64,000 nucleotides of DNA from JAAZZY01 sp964612505 (GCA_964612505.1 CAZTEX010000011.1:1-64000); one strand, 5' to 3'. Positions 27,640 to 35,870 are shown, counted from the stretch's first letter. Numbers and translations are program-made. Notes: generated by a model from the sequence alone, not told the origin.

Positions 27640-28749
27640 ATGGTTAATAGCATTCATTTATCTCAGGAGTCAGATCTTTGTCGGTTAATTCAAGCATTTG
27701 ACAATTTTAAGTCAGAAAGTAATCAAAAGTTAGATCTTTTAAATCAAAAAATAAATGAATTGTATAAAAAGTTAATTGAAAAAGAGAATGACGAGCCCTG
27801 GAAGCTTACTAAGCTAGAAGAGCTAGATAGGTATCAATTTGGGGTCTATTCTTCAGATTCGCCTCTTGGAATGTTGGTCGAGCAAGGAATTTATACGAAT
27901 AATATTGAGAAGATGAAAGAGCTTTTGGCGGCTCAATCAATCGACTTAAATAAAAAATACTTAATGGTAGATGAAGATTGGGGAGGGGTTGATAGTTTGA
28001 CTCCGGTGGAGTATGTGATTTGCCAGTTAAGTTCAGGAGCCCTTTCTGTTCAAGAGGCTATTGAGATGATAGAAGTATTGCTAAAATACGGGGCGAAATT
28101 GGATTCGGCAGTCGTTTTAGATATTTGTTATCACAGTGATGAAGAAGATCGTAAAGCTATGATGGCTTATTTTGTCTCTAGAAAAGATCACCTATCTTCT
28201 TCTCTTGCTCCCATTTGCTTTAAAGAAGCGCTCGGTGGAGGGATGAATGTGATAGAAAGATTGAATTATTTGCTGCAGCTAAAAGCGCCTCTTTCTAAAG
28301 CGGAAGGCGTTTTTAATGAAGGGTTTTTTTATTATATCAATAATTACTTAGATAATGATCAAGAGGTGTTAGAAATACTGCAAATGCTTCAAGAAAATGG
28401 TTATTGTATGCGTGAAATGTTTGATTCTAGTCGATTGGGTAGAGCGAATTTGTTATAATGGTATGCAGAGCAAGGGAATTTTGGCTCCTTAGCAGTTTGC
28501 CAAATTATTCAGCTTGCGATTCCTTATTTTATAAATGATTTTCGCCAATTTTTTAAAGAGCGCTGTTATGGCTCTTTTCAAGAAGCATGGGATTTAGAAA
28601 AAAAATTTCTATATCCACATGATCTTATGACAGGTATCGGTTCTGTCGCTTACACAAAAGAAATTATTAGAAATATTCTACCTATGCTATATGAGTATGA
28701 TTCTACTTTATTTGATGGAAATGTAGAAGAATTAACAGATTCTCAATAG
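27640..28749 (+). pseudogene. Ankyrin-like hypothetical gene broken by an in-frame TAA
   Basis: The first open stretch gives 272 residues, with AAGGTG just before the ATG. It has an N-terminal coiled coil (about 10-55) and then helical pairs resembling weak ankyrin repeats (DLNKKY ... LTPVEYVI ... EVLLKYGAKL). A single TAA at 28456-28458 ends it, but the same frame then stays open for 96 more codons to TAG 28747-28749, reading WYAEQGNFGSLAVCQ onward with normal composition and helical character. The simplest view is a nonsense mutation (from TTA, CAA, GAA, AAA or similar) in a 369-codon gene. A terminator hairpin follows at the second stop, not the first. Function unknown; stop readthrough cannot be excluded. 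Confidence 0.75.
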
Positions 28750-28775
28750 TTTCTCAAAATAAAGTGATCCATGAG

Positions 28776-28810
28776 AAAAGCCCCAATAAGTGTTATTGGG
28801 GCTTTTTTTT
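28776..28810. terminator. Rho-independent terminator, probably bidirectional
   Basis: Perfect 10-bp stem: GCCCCAATAA at 28780-28789, three-base loop GTG, then TTATTGGGGC at 28793-28802, followed by a run of eight T on the plus strand and preceded by AAAA. It ends the interrupted plus-strand gene and also lies just after the stop of the minus-strand 72-residue gene. Confidence 0.93.
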
Positions 28811-28812
28811 AT

Positions 28813-29031
28813 TTACTTACTAGCGACTGCGCCCGTACTTGATCCTGGATCGCCTGCTTGACCACCATTGCCTGTTGAAGAGGCTGCTTGCTGATCTAGG
28901 AGATTTAAAAGGTTATTCAGCTGGTCTTGAATGAGCTGCTGAAGCTGATCACTTTCTTGTTGTTTGGTGCTATTGAGGTCAAAATAATCAACCCCAGTTG
29001 CTGCGCCCGAACCATTAACTGCATCTACCAT
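28813..29031 (-). CDS. Small Gln/Gly-rich hypothetical protein
   Basis: 72 residues, not recognised. Centre is an amphipathic, Gln/Leu-rich helix (DQLQQLIQDQLNNLLNLLDQ), flanked by Gly/Ser-rich N- and C-terminal tails (TGNGGQAGDPGSSTGA). No signal peptide. It has its own transcription unit: a terminator directly after the stop and about 220 bases of AT-rich upstream sequence. Small helical proteins with flexible ends occur among type III secretion needle, chaperone and effector proteins of chlamydiae, but nothing specific ties it to that. Likely real because of the terminator and isolated position. Confidence 0.6.
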   Translation of the reverse strand: MVDAVNGSGAATGVDYFDLNSTKQQESDQLQQLIQDQLNNLLNLLDQQAASSTGNGGQAGDPGSSTGAVASK

Positions 29032-29166
29032 ATACTACCTTATTATACTTGTTTTATTAACATAAGCCATTGGACCTAATTATTATAGTACTTTTTGACT
29101 TAAAAAGCAAGAGATTTTTTTATAAAATGTTTTAATTTATTTATTGTTAGCATTTTAGGATATAAA

Positions 29167-29193
29167 TAAGCACTCAAAGGCTTTATCTGCTAA
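29167..29193 (+). promoter_or_regulatory. CIRCE-like HrcA operator (divergent)
   Basis: TAAGCACTC at 29167-29175, a nine-base spacer, then ATCTGCTAA at 29185-29193. The CIRCE consensus is TTAGCACTC-N9-GAGTGCTAA: the left arm matches 8 of 9, the right arm 6 of 9, and the spacer is exactly nine. It lies just upstream of the hrcA promoter, where HrcA would repress its own heat-shock operon. Confidence 0.65.
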
Positions 29194-29198
29194 TTTTT

Positions 29199-29227
29199 TT
29201 GACATAATTTGAGCTGTGTTTTATAAT
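29199..29227 (+). promoter_or_regulatory. Consensus sigma70-type promoter for hrcA-grpE-dnaK
   Basis: TTGACA at 29199-29204 and TATAAT at 29222-29227 with a 17-base spacer: a perfect match to the vegetative consensus. Transcription should begin near 29234, only about 16 bases before the hrcA ATG, so the leader is very short and lacks a clear Shine-Dalgarno. Confidence 0.9.
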
Positions 29228-29249
29228 AACAGTTGAATTTAGCAAATAG

Positions 29250-30410
29250 ATGGGAGTGTCTGCTATCTTGAAAACGCTATCAAAGAGTCGACTCAGCAAG
29301 AAGGAACGGGAACTCAAGGTTTTATTTAACTTAATTGAGCTTTATATTAGTGAGGGTCAACCAATTGGCTCTAAGACTCTTATGGAGAAAAGGTTTAAGA
29401 GTTTAAGTTCGGCGACGATTCGCAATTACTTTGCCTCCTTAGAAGCAGGCGGATTTTTGTCGCAGCAGCATGCTTCAGGAGGACGAATCCCCACTGAAGA
29501 AGCTTATAGAATTTATGCAGAGGAGTTCTTAAAAGACGGAGTTTTAAATGAAAACAAAGATAAAAAACTCAAAGAATTGGCCTATTTTGCCGATAAAAAT
29601 CTAGCTTTATACCTTCAAAGAGCAGCTCAACTTTTGAGCGAAACAACAGGTTACCCCGTTTTTTTATCAGCTCCCCGATTTGATCAGGATTTTATTACCG
29701 ACATCAAGCTTGTCTTAATTGATGCAAATAGATGTTTATGTGTGGTTTTAACAGAGCTAGGACTGATTCGCAGTGAAATTCTGTACTTAGAGACCAAGCT
29801 TCATCATCATGCTCTGAAAAGGGTGGAGGATGCACTGATTGCTCGTGTTAAATCAGTTGAGAATTCAGTAAGACTGAGTCATGACGAAGAAATTTTGACT
29901 CAAAAGATTTATAATGAAGTGATGGTTCGCTACATTATTGGATATTCTAACTTTAGTATAGAAGAGGTGTATACAACAGGACTATCAACCCTACTAGGAT
30001 ATCCTGAGTTAAATAGCGCTGAAAGTTTTGTGAGAGGGCTTGCCCTTTTTGAAAACCCTAATTACATTCGACTTTTGATTAAAGAAAGTTGCAGAGAGAA
30101 ATCGCTTAAAACGTTCATTGGCTCTCAGCTCTCTAAATTCAGCCCCTTAACGCAAGAGTGTAGCTCGATTTGTTTACCTTATCTAATTGGTGGAAAAATT
30201 GTAGGTGCTGTTGGAATCTTAGGTCCCATGCGGATGCCATATCGAGATTTGTTTGGAACATTGCATGCATTTACAGAGTATATCAGCTCAACTCTCACAA
30301 AGAGTATGGTAAAACACAAATTAACCTATCGCGTTCCTCAGGATGGGCAAGTTTATTTAGAAGCAAATACTTATAATACTCAAGCCATGCTTGAAGATAA
30401 AAGACATTAA
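29250..30410 (+). CDS. hrcA: Heat-inducible transcription repressor HrcA
   Basis: Repressor of class I heat-shock operons that binds CIRCE and needs GroEL for folding. 386 residues. The N-terminal winged helix is clear (KVLFNLIELYISEGQPIGSK and ATIRNYFASLEAGGFL), then SGGRIPTEEAYRIYAEEFL. The C-terminal part shows VGAVGILGPMRMPYRDL, the classic HrcA ending motif. Chlamydial HrcA proteins carry a C-terminal extension, and 386 residues (usual bacterial HrcA about 345) fits that. The gene is first in the hrcA-grpE-dnaK operon, 12 bases upstream of grpE, and should autoregulate through the CIRCE-like site. Confidence 0.95.
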   Translation: MGVSAILKTLSKSRLSKKERELKVLFNLIELYISEGQPIGSKTLMEKRFKSLSSATIRNYFASLEAGGFLSQQHASGGRIPTEEAYRIYAEEFLKDGVLNENKDKKLKELAYFADKNLALYLQRAAQLLSETTGYPVFLSAPRFDQDFITDIKLVLIDANRCLCVVLTELGLIRSEILYLETKLHHHALKRVEDALIARVKSVENSVRLSHDEEILTQKIYNEVMVRYIIGYSNFSIEEVYTTGLSTLLGYPELNSAESFVRGLALFENPNYIRLLIKESCREKSLKTFIGSQLSKFSPLTQECSSICLPYLIGGKIVGAVGILGPMRMPYRDLFGTLHAFTEYISSTLTKSMVKHKLTYRVPQDGQVYLEANTYNTQAMLEDKRH

Positions 30411-30422
30411 AAGGAAACCACT

Positions 30423-31040
30423 ATGAGTCATAAAGAACCGCAAGAAAAACCATTTGAAGATGAAAAGCCCCTTTTTGAAGAAAATGTGGAAAGCAAGGAA
30501 CCCATCATGATGACAGTTACCAAAGAGCAGTGGGATCATCTTCAAAATGAACTTAAAGAATATAAAGATAAAAATTTAAGGATTTTAGCAGAGTCTGAAA
30601 ACACGCGCAAAAGGTTGCAAAAAGAAAAAACAGAGATGCAATCTTACGCTAAAGAAAACTTAATTTGTGAATTTTTAAACCCTATAGATCATTTTGAAAA
30701 AGCTCTCAGTTTTAAAGAGCAACAATCAGATGAAGTCAAAAGTTGGATGATGGGCTTTGAAATGATCTTAACGCAATTTAAAGATATATTAAATCAAAAT
30801 GAAATCAGGCCTATTGAGTCTGTTGGTCGTCCCTTTGATCCTTATTTCCATGAAGCTATGGAAGCAGAAGAGACTACTAAATATGTCCCAAATACAATCA
30901 TTAAAGAGCATGTCAAAGGCTATATGATTGGAGAAAGGGTGATAAGACCAGCAAAAGTGAAAGTTGCTAAAAAGCCTGCTGCTCATAGCGACGAAGGTCA
31001 GACTCTAGAGGCTAAAACATCAAAAGAAACTATAAATTAA
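30423..31040 (+). CDS. grpE: Nucleotide exchange factor GrpE
   Basis: Releases ADP from DnaK in the chaperone cycle. 205 residues. A long acidic N terminus (FEDEKPLFEENVESKE) leads into the coiled coil, RILAESENTRKRLQKEK at about 55-75. The C-terminal beta domain shows VGRPFDPYFHEAMEA and HVKGYMIGERVIRPAKVKVAK, the diagnostic GrpE ending. A good AAAAGGA precedes the ATG. Gaps of 12 bases to hrcA and 13 to dnaK show a single operon. Confidence 0.97.
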   Translation: MSHKEPQEKPFEDEKPLFEENVESKEPIMMTVTKEQWDHLQNELKEYKDKNLRILAESENTRKRLQKEKTEMQSYAKENLICEFLNPIDHFEKALSFKEQQSDEVKSWMMGFEMILTQFKDILNQNEIRPIESVGRPFDPYFHEAMEAEETTKYVPNTIIKEHVKGYMIGERVIRPAKVKVAKKPAAHSDEGQTLEAKTSKETIN

Positions 31041-31053
31041 AAGGAAGGTTATT

Positions 31054-32979
31054 ATGGCAGAGAATAAGAAAGGAAAAATTATCGGGATTGATTTAGGAAC
31101 AACCAACTCTTGCGTAGCTGTGATGGAAGGAAGCTCTGCAAAGGTGATTGTTTCTGCTGAAGGTGGACGTACAACACCCTCTGTTGTCTCATTTAAAGGC
31201 AATGAGCGCTTAGTGGGAATTCCTGCTAAACGTCAAGCGGTTACAAATCCAGATAAAACATTAGCATCTACGAAACGCTTTATCGGAAGAAAGTATGATG
31301 AAGTGCGTGGTGAAATTGAAATGGTCCCTTATAAAGTGATTAAGAATAGCAATGGGGACGCTGTCTTTGAAATAGATGGAAAACAAGTTTCTCCAGAAGA
31401 AATGGCTGCTCAAATTCTGATTAAAATGAAAGAGACGGCAGAAGCTTATCTCGGGGAAAAAGTCACAGAAGCAGTTATTACTGTACCAGCTTATTTTAAC
31501 GACTCACAACGTCAATCGACAAAAGATGCTGGTCGAATTGCAGGTCTTGAGGTGAAGCGAATTATCCCAGAGCCTACTGCTGCCGCTCTAGCCTATGGAC
31601 TTGATAAAGAGGGTGACAAAAAGGTTGCCGTTTTTGACTTAGGAGGGGGAACTTTTGATATTTCTATCCTTGAGATCGGAGATGGTGTTTTTGAAGTTCT
31701 TGCAACCAATGGAGATACCCACCTTGGTGGAGATGATTTTGATATCGCCATTATTAATTGGATGGTTGAAGAATTTAAAAAAGAACACGGGATTAATTTA
31801 AAGCAAGATAAGATGGCTTTGCAAAGATTAAGAGATGCTGCTGAAAAAGCAAAAATTGAGCTTTCAGGAGTCATGTCCACAGAGATTAATCAGCCATTTA
31901 TTACGATGGATGCCACAGGTCCTAAACATTTAGCTTTAACTTTAACCAGAGCTCAACTTGAAAAACTAACGCATGACTTAGTAGAAAGAACTAAAGAACC
32001 ATGCTTAAAAGCGCTCAAAGATGCTGGAGTGAATAAAGAAGATATTCATGATGTGATCTTGGTGGGTGGTATGAGCCGGATGCCTATTGTGCAAGAAATG
32101 GTGAAAACTATTTTTGGTCGTGAACCTCATAAAGGCGTGAACCCTGATGAAGTTGTTGCACTAGGTGCTGCTATTCAAGGGGGAGTATTAGGGGGCGATG
32201 TTAAAGACGTTCTTTTATTAGATGTTATTCCTCTAACTTTAGGTATTGAAACGTTAGGGGGAGTCTTAACTCCACTCGTTGAGAAAAATACAACCATTCC
32301 AACGCAAAAGAAACAGGTATTTTCAACTGCTGCGGATAATCAACCTGCAGTGACAATTCGTGTTCTTCAAGGGGAACGCAAAATGGCTAACGATAACAAA
32401 GAAATTGGCCGTTTTGATCTAACAGATATCCCCCCAGCTCCTCGAGGAATGCCTCAAATTGAAGTTGCGTTTGATATTGATGCAGATGGAATTTTACATG
32501 TTTCTGCTAAAGACTTGCAGTCAGGTAAAGAACAAAAAATTCGTATTGAAGCCAAGTCAGGACTTTCTCAAGCTGAGATAGATCGAATGGTTAAAGATGC
32601 GGAGATGCATGCGGAAGAAGATAAAGTCAAAAAAGAACAAATAGAAGCTAAAAATGAAGCTGATGCGCTTGTTTTTAGAGCAGAAAAATCTTTGAATGAT
32701 TTTAAAGATAAACTTCCCAAGGAAATTGTTTCTGAGATTCAGTCTAAAGTGGATTCTTGTAAAAAAGCTTTAAAGGATAACAACTTAGAAAAAATTAAAA
32801 GTACGAAATCTGATTTAGAGCAAAGCATTCAAAAGATTGGTGAAGCAATGCAACGCCAAGCAGGAGCGGGTGCAACACCTCCTCCAGGAGCTGCTGCTCA
32901 AAATAAGAGTGCAAACACTGATGAAAAGATTGAAGATGCAGAAGTTGAAATAATGGACTCTGAAGATCAAAATAATTAA
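31054..32979 (+). CDS. dnaK: Molecular chaperone DnaK (Hsp70)
   Basis: 641 residues, full length. The ATPase domain has GIDLGTTNSCVAVMEG at the N terminus, VFDLGGGTFDISILEIG near residue 190 and VILVGGMSRMPIVQEMV near 335. The substrate-binding domain follows with IPLTLGIETLGG near 390 and a helical lid, ending in the acidic EDAEVEIMDSEDQNN tail. AAGGAAGG precedes the ATG. It is last in the hrcA-grpE-dnaK operon and is followed by a clear terminator. Confidence 0.98.
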   Translation: MAENKKGKIIGIDLGTTNSCVAVMEGSSAKVIVSAEGGRTTPSVVSFKGNERLVGIPAKRQAVTNPDKTLASTKRFIGRKYDEVRGEIEMVPYKVIKNSNGDAVFEIDGKQVSPEEMAAQILIKMKETAEAYLGEKVTEAVITVPAYFNDSQRQSTKDAGRIAGLEVKRIIPEPTAAALAYGLDKEGDKKVAVFDLGGGTFDISILEIGDGVFEVLATNGDTHLGGDDFDIAIINWMVEEFKKEHGINLKQDKMALQRLRDAAEKAKIELSGVMSTEINQPFITMDATGPKHLALTLTRAQLEKLTHDLVERTKEPCLKALKDAGVNKEDIHDVILVGGMSRMPIVQEMVKTIFGREPHKGVNPDEVVALGAAIQGGVLGGDVKDVLLLDVIPLTLGIETLGGVLTPLVEKNTTIPTQKKQVFSTAADNQPAVTIRVLQGERKMANDNKEIGRFDLTDIPPAPRGMPQIEVAFDIDADGILHVSAKDLQSGKEQKIRIEAKSGLSQAEIDRMVKDAEMHAEEDKVKKEQIEAKNEADALVFRAEKSLNDFKDKLPKEIVSEIQSKVDSCKKALKDNNLEKIKSTKSDLEQSIQKIGEAMQRQAGAGATPPPGAAAQNKSANTDEKIEDAEVEIMDSEDQNN

Positions 32980-33015
32980 ATCTTCCATGTCCATTTTTTA
33001 GGCTATGCGTGTTTT

Positions 33016-33044
33016 AAACCCCTGTAAATTTTACAGGGGTTTTC
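33016..33044 (+). terminator. Terminator after dnaK
   Basis: Nine-bp stem CCCCTGTAA (33019-33027) with TTACAGGGG (33031-33039), loop of three, followed by TTTT. It closes the heat-shock operon and separates it from the MOMP-like cluster. Confidence 0.88.
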
Positions 33045-33078
33045 ATTTTCTAATGATACTTGAAAAGTCGTCATTTTC

Positions 33079-33106
33079 TTGACTTAAATTCATAAAAAAT
33101 TTTAAT
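33079..33106 (+). promoter_or_regulatory. Candidate promoter of first MOMP-like gene
   Basis: TTGACT at 33079-33084 and TTTAAT at 33101-33106, spacer 16; five of six matches in each box. It lies about 40 bases upstream of the ATG, with a GGGGGAT Shine-Dalgarno between. Confidence 0.55.
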
Positions 33107-33143
33107 TTAACTCTTTTCAAAATTTTTCTTAGGGGGATATCCT

Positions 33144-34070
33144 ATGAAATCATTAAACATGAAGAGAATTTGTACATTCTTATGTGCAATAGTATGTTCT
33201 AGTATGTTATTTGCAGACATAGATGCTGATCAGCTCATTGCTCAGTCTTCTAAATCAAAAGCAAGAGCGGCTAGACAAAAGAAAAGCCAACGTACCCCAA
33301 ATTCTTGGGTTCCGTATTTCCTGAAAACTAAAGTAGTTGAACCAACTAAGAGCTCATTTTACCAACAAAACGTCGGTATCGGTTTTCTTTATTTTTCAAC
33401 GATTAGAGGCAATTTAAATCCTACAAACGTTACTGGTGCTGGTATAACAAATAAAAAGCTAACTGGACATTTGATGTACAATCGTACGCCAGTGGCTGAA
33501 TTTATTGTTGGTACAGATATTCTGTATTGGTTAAAAGTGGCTCTTGCATACCAACATCAAGGTGATATTGTTGTTCAAACTAGACCTCAATTTGTTGTGG
33601 CCGATGCAGGTGGTGCAGTTGATTTGACATCTCAAGTTCGCTTAGATGCAGTTCAATTTAAAGTCTACTTGTTAAATCCACGTACTCTTGTCTGGAAAAA
33701 TATGTATTATGAACAGTACCTAGGTCTTGCTGTAGGACCAGGCTGGCAGACATGGATTGATAACAGAACTGCTTCTGTAGGATCTGTGACACTTCGTCCA
33801 AAGTTTTCTGCTAACTGTGTTTACACTGTAGATCTTGGTGTTAAGCTTAGAAAAGCACTTCCAAGCTATATCATGTCTTTCACAGCTGGATGTAAATACA
33901 CTGGTTGGGGACAAGCAAGAAGCATAGGAAAAATTACTCAACAGTATAATTCAAGTGCGGGCGTTTCGGGAACTGGAAGAAATGGTTTTCCAGCTGCTTT
34001 AAACAACCCTGTCAGTATCAAAACTGTTTATCAATTTGCACCTTATGTTGGAGTACAGTTTAACTTCTAA
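33144..34070 (+). CDS. MOMP-like outer-membrane beta-barrel protein (copy 1)
   Basis: 308 residues. A signal peptide ends near MLFADIDA (residue 25 or so), then a basic Lys/Arg/Ser segment and the barrel. Family landmarks are SWVPYFLKTK near 55, GIGFLYFSTIRGNLNP near 75, MYNRTPVAEF near 112, AYQHQGDIVVQTRPQ, GLAVGPGWQTWIDNRT near 194, GCKYTGWGQARSIGKI near 250 and a C-terminal QFAPYVGVQFNF. The final Phe is the usual signal for BamA-dependent insertion in the outer membrane. It resembles the MOMP-like porin family expanded in Simkania and relatives; pore function is inferred. A TTAGGGGGAT Shine-Dalgarno precedes the ATG and its own terminator follows. Confidence 0.85.
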   Translation: MKSLNMKRICTFLCAIVCSSMLFADIDADQLIAQSSKSKARAARQKKSQRTPNSWVPYFLKTKVVEPTKSSFYQQNVGIGFLYFSTIRGNLNPTNVTGAGITNKKLTGHLMYNRTPVAEFIVGTDILYWLKVALAYQHQGDIVVQTRPQFVVADAGGAVDLTSQVRLDAVQFKVYLLNPRTLVWKNMYYEQYLGLAVGPGWQTWIDNRTASVGSVTLRPKFSANCVYTVDLGVKLRKALPSYIMSFTAGCKYTGWGQARSIGKITQQYNSSAGVSGTGRNGFPAALNNPVSIKTVYQFAPYVGVQFNF

Positions 34071-34097
34071 AGTAAGTTAACAGTATTCTCAAGATTC

Positions 34098-34135
34098 AAC
34101 ATGACTCTAGAAAACTCTAGGGTCATGTTTTTTTT
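34098..34135 (+). terminator. Terminator after MOMP-like copy 1
   Basis: Stem AACATGACTCTAG (34098-34110) with CTAGGGTCATGTT (34117-34129), one G-U wobble, six-base loop, then a run of T to 34135. The same ATGAC/GTCAT core recurs after the decayed copy and after copy 2. Confidence 0.92.
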
Positions 34136-34144
34136 ATAACAAGT

Positions 34145-34702
34145 GGCATTTGTTCAGCCAGTATCCTCAAAGCCTAGAACAAACAACAAAGCCTCACAAG
34201 CCTGTAAGCCGTTTAATGTACAACCCACAAGTCGGTTGAAGCTATTATAACAGATATTTGGTGCTAGCTAAAAATGGCTCTTGCCTATCAGTACCAAGGT
34301 GATATGTTATTCAAAAAAAGACCTCAAGTGATTGTAAAAGCGTCGTCAGATGAGAGTTTGAGCGTAGCTGACTTTACATTCCAAGTTCGTTTAGGTGCGA
34401 TTCAATCTAAAGCCTACTTGCTTAATCCACGTACTCTTGTATGGAAGCATATACACTGTAGATCTTGGTGTTAAAATGAGAAAAGTACATCCACGCTATA
34501 GTCTCTTACAGCTAGATGTAAGTACACGGGTTGAGGATAAGCAAGAAGCATAAGAAAAACAAACCAACAATATCAAGTAAGTACATTGCAAGATAATGGT
34601 GTGAAGAAAATGGTGAGCGAGCTGCTTTAAGTAATCCATTCGGAATCAATACAGCGCATCCATTTACATCTTAATATGTGTGTGCAATTTAGCTTTTATA
34701 AT
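34145..34702 (+). pseudogene. Decayed MOMP-like gene between the two intact copies
   Basis: Fragments match the neighbouring paralogs in order: the end of the signal peptide and SSKPRT segment (34147-34185), the MYNRTP region (34215 onward), then a 66-codon open piece at 34274-34474 reading MALAYQYQGDMLFKKRPQ and KAYLLNPRTLVWK. An internal deletion of about 120 bases joins that directly to the YTVDLGVKMRK region near 34451, and further frameshifts follow. The end still shows VQFSF at about 34681-34698, but the stop codon is lost. No signal-peptide start or Shine-Dalgarno remains at the 5' end. It has no coding capacity for a barrel and is a dead copy. Confidence 0.9.
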
Positions 34703-34741
34703 AAGTTAAAAATAATCTAGTTAAAAGCATTCTAAAGATTC

Positions 34742-34782
34742 AATATAACTCTAAAAAATCTCTAGCGTCATGTTTTTTTTTG
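34742..34782 (+). terminator. Degenerate terminator of the decayed MOMP-like copy
   Basis: The left arm near 34742-34753 and right arm near 34760-34774 (TCTAGCGTCATGTT) keep about 9 of 12 pairs of the hairpin seen after copy 1, followed by eight or more T. The mutated arms suggest the terminator drifted with the dead gene; weak function is possible. Confidence 0.55.
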
Positions 34783-34790
34783 AAAACAAT

Positions 34791-34820
34791 TTGACATTAA
34801 TTGGAATAAAAAAATATTGT
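34791..34820 (+). promoter_or_regulatory. Candidate promoter of MOMP-like copy 2
   Basis: TTGACA at 34791-34796 and TATTGT at 34815-34820 with an 18-base spacer. It begins directly after the degenerate terminator and lies about 38 bases upstream of the ATG at 34858. Confidence 0.6.
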
Positions 34821-34857
34821 GGTATTTTTTAAACATTATCTCTTGGGGGGATATTAT

Positions 34858-35784
34858 ATGAAATTGAAAAAACTGAACAAAATGTGCATGTTTATCTGCG
34901 CATTGGTTTTTTCTAGCGCATTGTTTGCTGAGGTACCAGAAACTCAATTGGTGAGTCAGCAACAATCCTCAAAGCCTAGAACAACCACCAGTAAAAGTAA
35001 CGGCCAAACTCGTAGATTTTGGAAGCCGTATTATTTAAAACTGAAAGAAGTTGAGCCTGCTCTAACTTCATTTTATCAACAAAACGTCGGTATCGGTTTC
35101 TTACGTTTTTCAGGAATCAGAGGGAACTTAAATCCTACTAACGTAACAGGTGCTGTATCGTCTAACGATAAGTTAGTCGGTCATCTAATGTATAACCGTA
35201 CACCGCTTGTAGAGTTTGTTATTGGTACAGATATCTATCGTTGGTGGAAAATGGGGATCTCATATCAACACCAAGGTGGGATCGTTGTTCAAACTAGACC
35301 TCAAACTGTTGTAGCAGATGCAGGTGGTGCAGTTGATTTGACATCTCAAGTTCGCTTAGATGCAATTATGTTTAAAACATATTTTGTGCTTCCATACGTA
35401 TTAACTTGGTTAAATCTTTATAACGAAGCATATCTTGGCCTTGCTGTAGGACCAGGCTGGCAAACATGGATTGATAACAGAACTGCTGCTGTAGGATCTG
35501 TTACTCTTCGTCCAAAGTTTTCTGCTAACTGTGTATATACTGTAGACCTTGGATTTAAAATGAGAAAAGCTCTTCCAAACTATAACATGTCTTTTACTCT
35601 TGGTTGCAAATATAACCAATGGGGACAAGCAAGATATATCGGAAAAGCTGGTCAGCAGTATGATTCAAGCACGGGTGTAGTACGCACAGGAAGCAACGGC
35701 TTACGAGCTGCGTTAAGCAATCCTCCACGTATTATAACTGTTTATCAGTTTGCTCCGTATGTTGGGGTTCAATTTAACTTCTAA
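34858..35784 (+). CDS. MOMP-like outer-membrane beta-barrel protein (copy 2)
   Basis: 308 residues from the ATG at 34858, which has GGGGGGATATT just upstream; an earlier GTG at 34819 lies in the promoter and is rejected. The length is identical to copy 1. The signal peptide ends near SSALFAEV. Landmarks match copy 1 in order: FWKPYYLKLKEVEPA, IGFLRFSGIRGNLNP, MYNRTPLVEF, GPGWQTWIDNRTA, GCKYNQWGQARYIGKA and the terminal FAPYVGVQFNF. Several nucleotide blocks are identical to copy 1 (for example 48 bases at 35317-35364 and 33603-33650), while the N terminus and the segment about 35365-35440 differ markedly. Probable porin or adhesin in the outer membrane, with its own promoter and terminator. 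Confidence 0.86.
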   Translation: MKLKKLNKMCMFICALVFSSALFAEVPETQLVSQQQSSKPRTTTSKSNGQTRRFWKPYYLKLKEVEPALTSFYQQNVGIGFLRFSGIRGNLNPTNVTGAVSSNDKLVGHLMYNRTPLVEFVIGTDIYRWWKMGISYQHQGGIVVQTRPQTVVADAGGAVDLTSQVRLDAIMFKTYFVLPYVLTWLNLYNEAYLGLAVGPGWQTWIDNRTAAVGSVTLRPKFSANCVYTVDLGFKMRKALPNYNMSFTLGCKYNQWGQARYIGKAGQQYDSSTGVVRTGSNGLRAALSNPPRIITVYQFAPYVGVQFNF

Positions 35785-35815
35785 AAGAAGTAAATAGCTT
35801 CCATAGGATATCTCG

Positions 35816-35852
35816 ACATGACTTTGGTCCTTCCAAAGTCATGTTTTTTTTT
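35816..35852 (+). terminator. Terminator after MOMP-like copy 2
   Basis: Perfect 12-bp stem ACATGACTTTGG (35816-35827) with CCAAAGTCATGT (35833-35844), five-base loop, then T-run. Confidence 0.95.
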
Positions 35853-35870
35853 GTCTAAAAGATTTTTTTA

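Noticed and set aside
28813..29031. Type III secretion needle subunit for the 72-residue protein
   Set aside because: Size fits, but no needle-family motif is visible and no secretion genes are nearby.
34819..34857. Upstream GTG extension of MOMP-like copy 2
   Set aside because: It falls within the promoter and ribosome-site region; the ATG at 34858 has GGGGGG upstream and gives a proper signal peptide and the same 308-residue length as copy 1.
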